Translations under genes and position numbers: made by a program
The notes under the pieces: generated by a model
Seen by the model: the letters and a program-made list of their open reading frames with translations, nothing else
Told to the model about the DNA's origin: nothing
The model's database searches: none
DNA from: Tardiphaga sp.
Lineage (GTDB): Bacteria; Pseudomonadota; Alphaproteobacteria; Rhizobiales; Xanthobacteraceae
Length of the DNA stretch: 16,999 nt
Reading direction: 5' to 3'
Assembly: GCA_028290325.1 (NCBI GenBank)
Contig: JAQGJY010000012.1
Span: 1-16,999, forward strand
Part shown: one piece after another, positions 15,575 through 16,999 of the stretch
Numbering within the stretch: position 1 is the first letter of the stretch
How the letters are laid out: the number at the start of each line of letters is the position of its first letter

Positions 15575-16584
15575 CCGGCTTCCCGATCGATCTCGCCACC
15601 GTGTGGGCGTTCATCATCGCCTTCGCCGTGTTCGTCTACGTCGTGATGGACGGCTTCGATCTCGGCCTCGGCATGCTGTTTCCGCTGTTTCCGCAAAAAC
15701 ACGACCGCGACGTGATGATGAACACCGTCGCGCCGGTGTGGGACGGTAACGAGACCTGGCTGGTTCTCGGCGGCGGCGGATTGTTCGCGGCCTTCCCGCT
15801 CGCTTATGCGGTGCTGATGCCGGCGCTCTATACGCCGCTGATCGTGATGTTGCTCGGCCTGGTGTTTCGCGGCGTCGCCTTCGAATTCCGCTGGCGCAGC
15901 CAGCGCGAACGCAATCTCTGGGACATCGCCTTCGCTGGCGGCTCGCTGGTGGCGACGCTGGCGCAGGGCGTCGCCCTGGGCGCGATCCTGCAAGGCATCG
16001 TCGTCAACGGCCGGCACTATGGCGGCGGCTGGTGGGACTGGCTGACGCCGTTCAGCATCCTCACCGGCATCGCGATCGTCGTCGGCTACATGCTGCTCGG
16101 CGCGACCTGGCTGATCATGAAGACCGAGGGCGAGTTGCGCGAGAAAGCCTACAGGCTGAGCTGGTGGCTATTGTTCGCGATGCTCGGCGCCATCGGTCTG
16201 GTGTCGATCGCGACGCCGCTGCTGAACGCCGAATACGCCCATCGCTGGTTCAGCTGGCCGAACATCCTGTTCACAGGCCTGGTGCCGCTGGCCGTCGCCG
16301 GCGTGACCGTGATGCTGCTGCGCGCCTTGGCCGCCAAACAGGATTACCGGCCGTTCTTTTTGTCGCTGACGCTGTTCGCGTTGTCCTATGCCGGGCTGGG
16401 CATCAGCATGTGGCCCTATATCGTGCCGCGCAGCATCACGATCTGGCAGGCCGCCGCCCCGGAGAACAGCCAGATCTTCATGCTGGTCGGCGTCGCGATC
16501 ATGATCCCGATCATCCTGATCTATACCGCGTGGGCCTATTACGTGTTTCGCGGCAAGGTCACGGCCGAGTCCGGCTATCATTGA
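15571..16584 (+). CDS. cydB: Cytochrome bd-type quinol oxidase subunit II
   Basis: CydB (cioB), 337 residues, is the second membrane subunit of the quinol oxidase and is related in fold to CydA. The family motifs MDGFDLGLGML (26-36) and WDGNETWLVLGGGGLFAAFP (57-76) are intact, including the acidic residues linked to the proton channel in the E. coli enzyme. Hydrophobic segments recur along the whole length, consistent with eight or nine membrane helices, for example near residues 8-25, 80-100, 163-186, 200-216 and 230-250. The ATG overlaps the cydA stop by 4 bp, so the two subunits are translationally coupled. The stop overlaps the next small gene by one base. The downstream DUF2474 gene supports the cyanide-insensitive assignment. 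Confidence 0.96.
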   Translation: MTGFPIDLATVWAFIIAFAVFVYVVMDGFDLGLGMLFPLFPQKHDRDVMMNTVAPVWDGNETWLVLGGGGLFAAFPLAYAVLMPALYTPLIVMLLGLVFRGVAFEFRWRSQRERNLWDIAFAGGSLVATLAQGVALGAILQGIVVNGRHYGGGWWDWLTPFSILTGIAIVVGYMLLGATWLIMKTEGELREKAYRLSWWLLFAMLGAIGLVSIATPLLNAEYAHRWFSWPNILFTGLVPLAVAGVTVMLLRALAAKQDYRPFFLSLTLFALSYAGLGISMWPYIVPRSITIWQAAAPENSQIFMLVGVAIMIPIILIYTAWAYYVFRGKVTAESGYH

Positions 16585-16727
16585 TGCGAACCGACCTGAA
16601 ACGCGACGATCCGAAGCCGCCGCGCTGGTCCCAGCGGCTGATCTGGTTCGTCGTTTTGTGGCTCGGCGGGCTCGGCGCGGTCAGCGCGCTGGCCTACGTG
16701 CTGCGGTTGTGGATCGCGCCGCGCTGA
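16584..16727 (+). CDS. DUF2474 small membrane protein of the quinol oxidase operon
   Basis: This 47-residue protein starts at an ATG that shares its first base with the cydB stop (TGATG), a clear sign of translational coupling. It has a charged N-terminus (MRTDLKRDDPKPPRW), one hydrophobic helix at about residues 18-40 (RLIWFVVLWLGGLGAVSALAYVL) and a short basic end (RLWIAPR). Size, position and pattern match the DUF2474 family found behind CIO-type cydAB. By analogy with CydX, CydS and CydH it probably stabilises the oxidase or its haem region; that role is inferred. It is easily missed because of its length. Confidence 0.85.
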   Translation: MRTDLKRDDPKPPRWSQRLIWFVVLWLGGLGAVSALAYVLRLWIAPR

Positions 16728-16890
16728 TCGATGAACGTCCACCAGTTCCCCGCCCCGGTTTCGCGGCCCGGCCGAACCTTGGATCGCTTGCTGCAACGCA
16801 CAACTTTTGATAAAGTTCGCCCACCCTACGGGTTTGCTGCGGGTTATGCTGCACGCCAAGCTGCAACATCATAACGCCGTCGGCGGCGGC

Positions 16891-16902
16891 TTAACGAGTT
16901 AA
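16891..16902. repeat. Short palindrome TTAAC-GA-GTTAA
   Basis: A perfect 5+5 bp inverted repeat in the A/T-richer part of the last spacer. TTAACC (16899-16904) and TATAGC (16922-16927), 17 bp apart, form a weak candidate promoter reading out of the window; the palindrome overlaps its -35 box and might be an operator. Confidence 0.35.
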
Positions 16903-16981
16903 CCCTGTTGTCACAATAAGTTATAGCGCCGGCCGCGGCGGTCGTCACGACGCGTCGGGCTGCCCGGCGCCGATCATTTTA

Positions 16982-16996
16982 TGCTGCGACGCAGCA
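16982..16996. promoter_or_regulatory. PhaR-like operator candidate
   Basis: TGCTGCG-A-CGCAGCA is a perfect 7+7 bp inverted repeat around a single base. Its core, CTGC-GAC-GCAG, fits the CTGC-N3-4-GCAG pattern that I recall for the polyhydroxyalkanoate regulator PhaR in alphaproteobacteria, which controls phasin genes. A half-similar site, TTGCTGC-AAC-GCACAA, lies at 16788-16803. The target gene, if any, is outside the window. Confidence 0.4.
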
Positions 16997-16999
16997 ACC

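Larger units (their letters stand above)
16728..16999. other. Gene-free 3' end of the window
   Basis: These 272 bp follow the oxidase operon. I find no supported coding region on either strand. The stretch is less GC-rich than its surroundings and carries several CTGC/GCAG-containing motifs (16788-16803, 16834-16838, 16848-16852, 16861-16864, 16982-16996), a small AACTTT-TGAT-AAAGTT hairpin (16802-16817) and TTAAC-GA-GTTAA (16891-16902). It looks like the control region of a gene that lies beyond the window. Confidence 0.6.

Overview
The window is GC-rich and almost wholly coding. It reads as chromosomal DNA of an alphaproteobacterium, most likely the Bradyrhizobium/Rhodopseudomonas/Afipia group (Nitrobacteraceae). 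The grounds are a TrcR-type DUF1013 regulator, which is an alphaproteobacterial family, the APH-like form of homoserine kinase, the adjacent mutS-glnD pair, and protein wording that matches my memory of that group. This placement is by recognition, not by a search.

Layout. Positions 1-513 hold the end of a DUF924-family gene, followed by a single-cysteine Prx5-like peroxiredoxin (591-1076, + strand). Converging on it is a tight minus-strand operon, ispH-thrB-rnhA (3614 down to 1194), covering isoprenoid precursor synthesis, threonine synthesis and RNA:DNA hybrid removal. A 257-bp divergent spacer with a good sigma70-type promoter and an 18-bp alternating C/G palindrome separates ispH from trcR (3872-4567, +). 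A bidirectional intrinsic terminator (4602-4630) closes both trcR and the convergent catabolic genes pcaF-pcaH-pcaG (7340 down to 4659, - strand). These encode both subunits of protocatechuate 3,4-dioxygenase and the last thiolase of the beta-ketoadipate pathway; the middle enzymes of the pathway are not in the window.

Next, on the minus strand, is a toxin-antitoxin pair (8183 down to 7444): a RelE/HigB-like toxin and an XRE-type antitoxin overlapping by ATGA. Its promoter has a TATAAT box that would place the transcript start at or very near the toxin's GTG codon, and a perfect inverted repeat overlaps the -10 region as a likely self-regulation operator. Divergent from it are mutS (8291-11020) and glnD (11157-13940), mismatch repair and nitrogen-status signalling. 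The last block is a cytochrome bd-type quinol oxidase operon of the cyanide-insensitive kind, cydA-cydB-DUF2474 (14144-16727), with every gene junction overlapping. The final 272 bp have no gene that I recognise. They hold palindromes, including one that fits the PhaR/phasin operator pattern and may belong to a gene beyond the window.

Overall the window is mostly core genome plus three accessory-looking blocks (pca genes, toxin-antitoxin, quinol oxidase). I did not find a clearly new multi-gene system. The most interesting signals are regulatory: the leaderless-looking toxin promoter shared with the mutS spacer, the hairpin-filled pcaF-pcaH spacer, and the palindromes flanking the oxidase operon.
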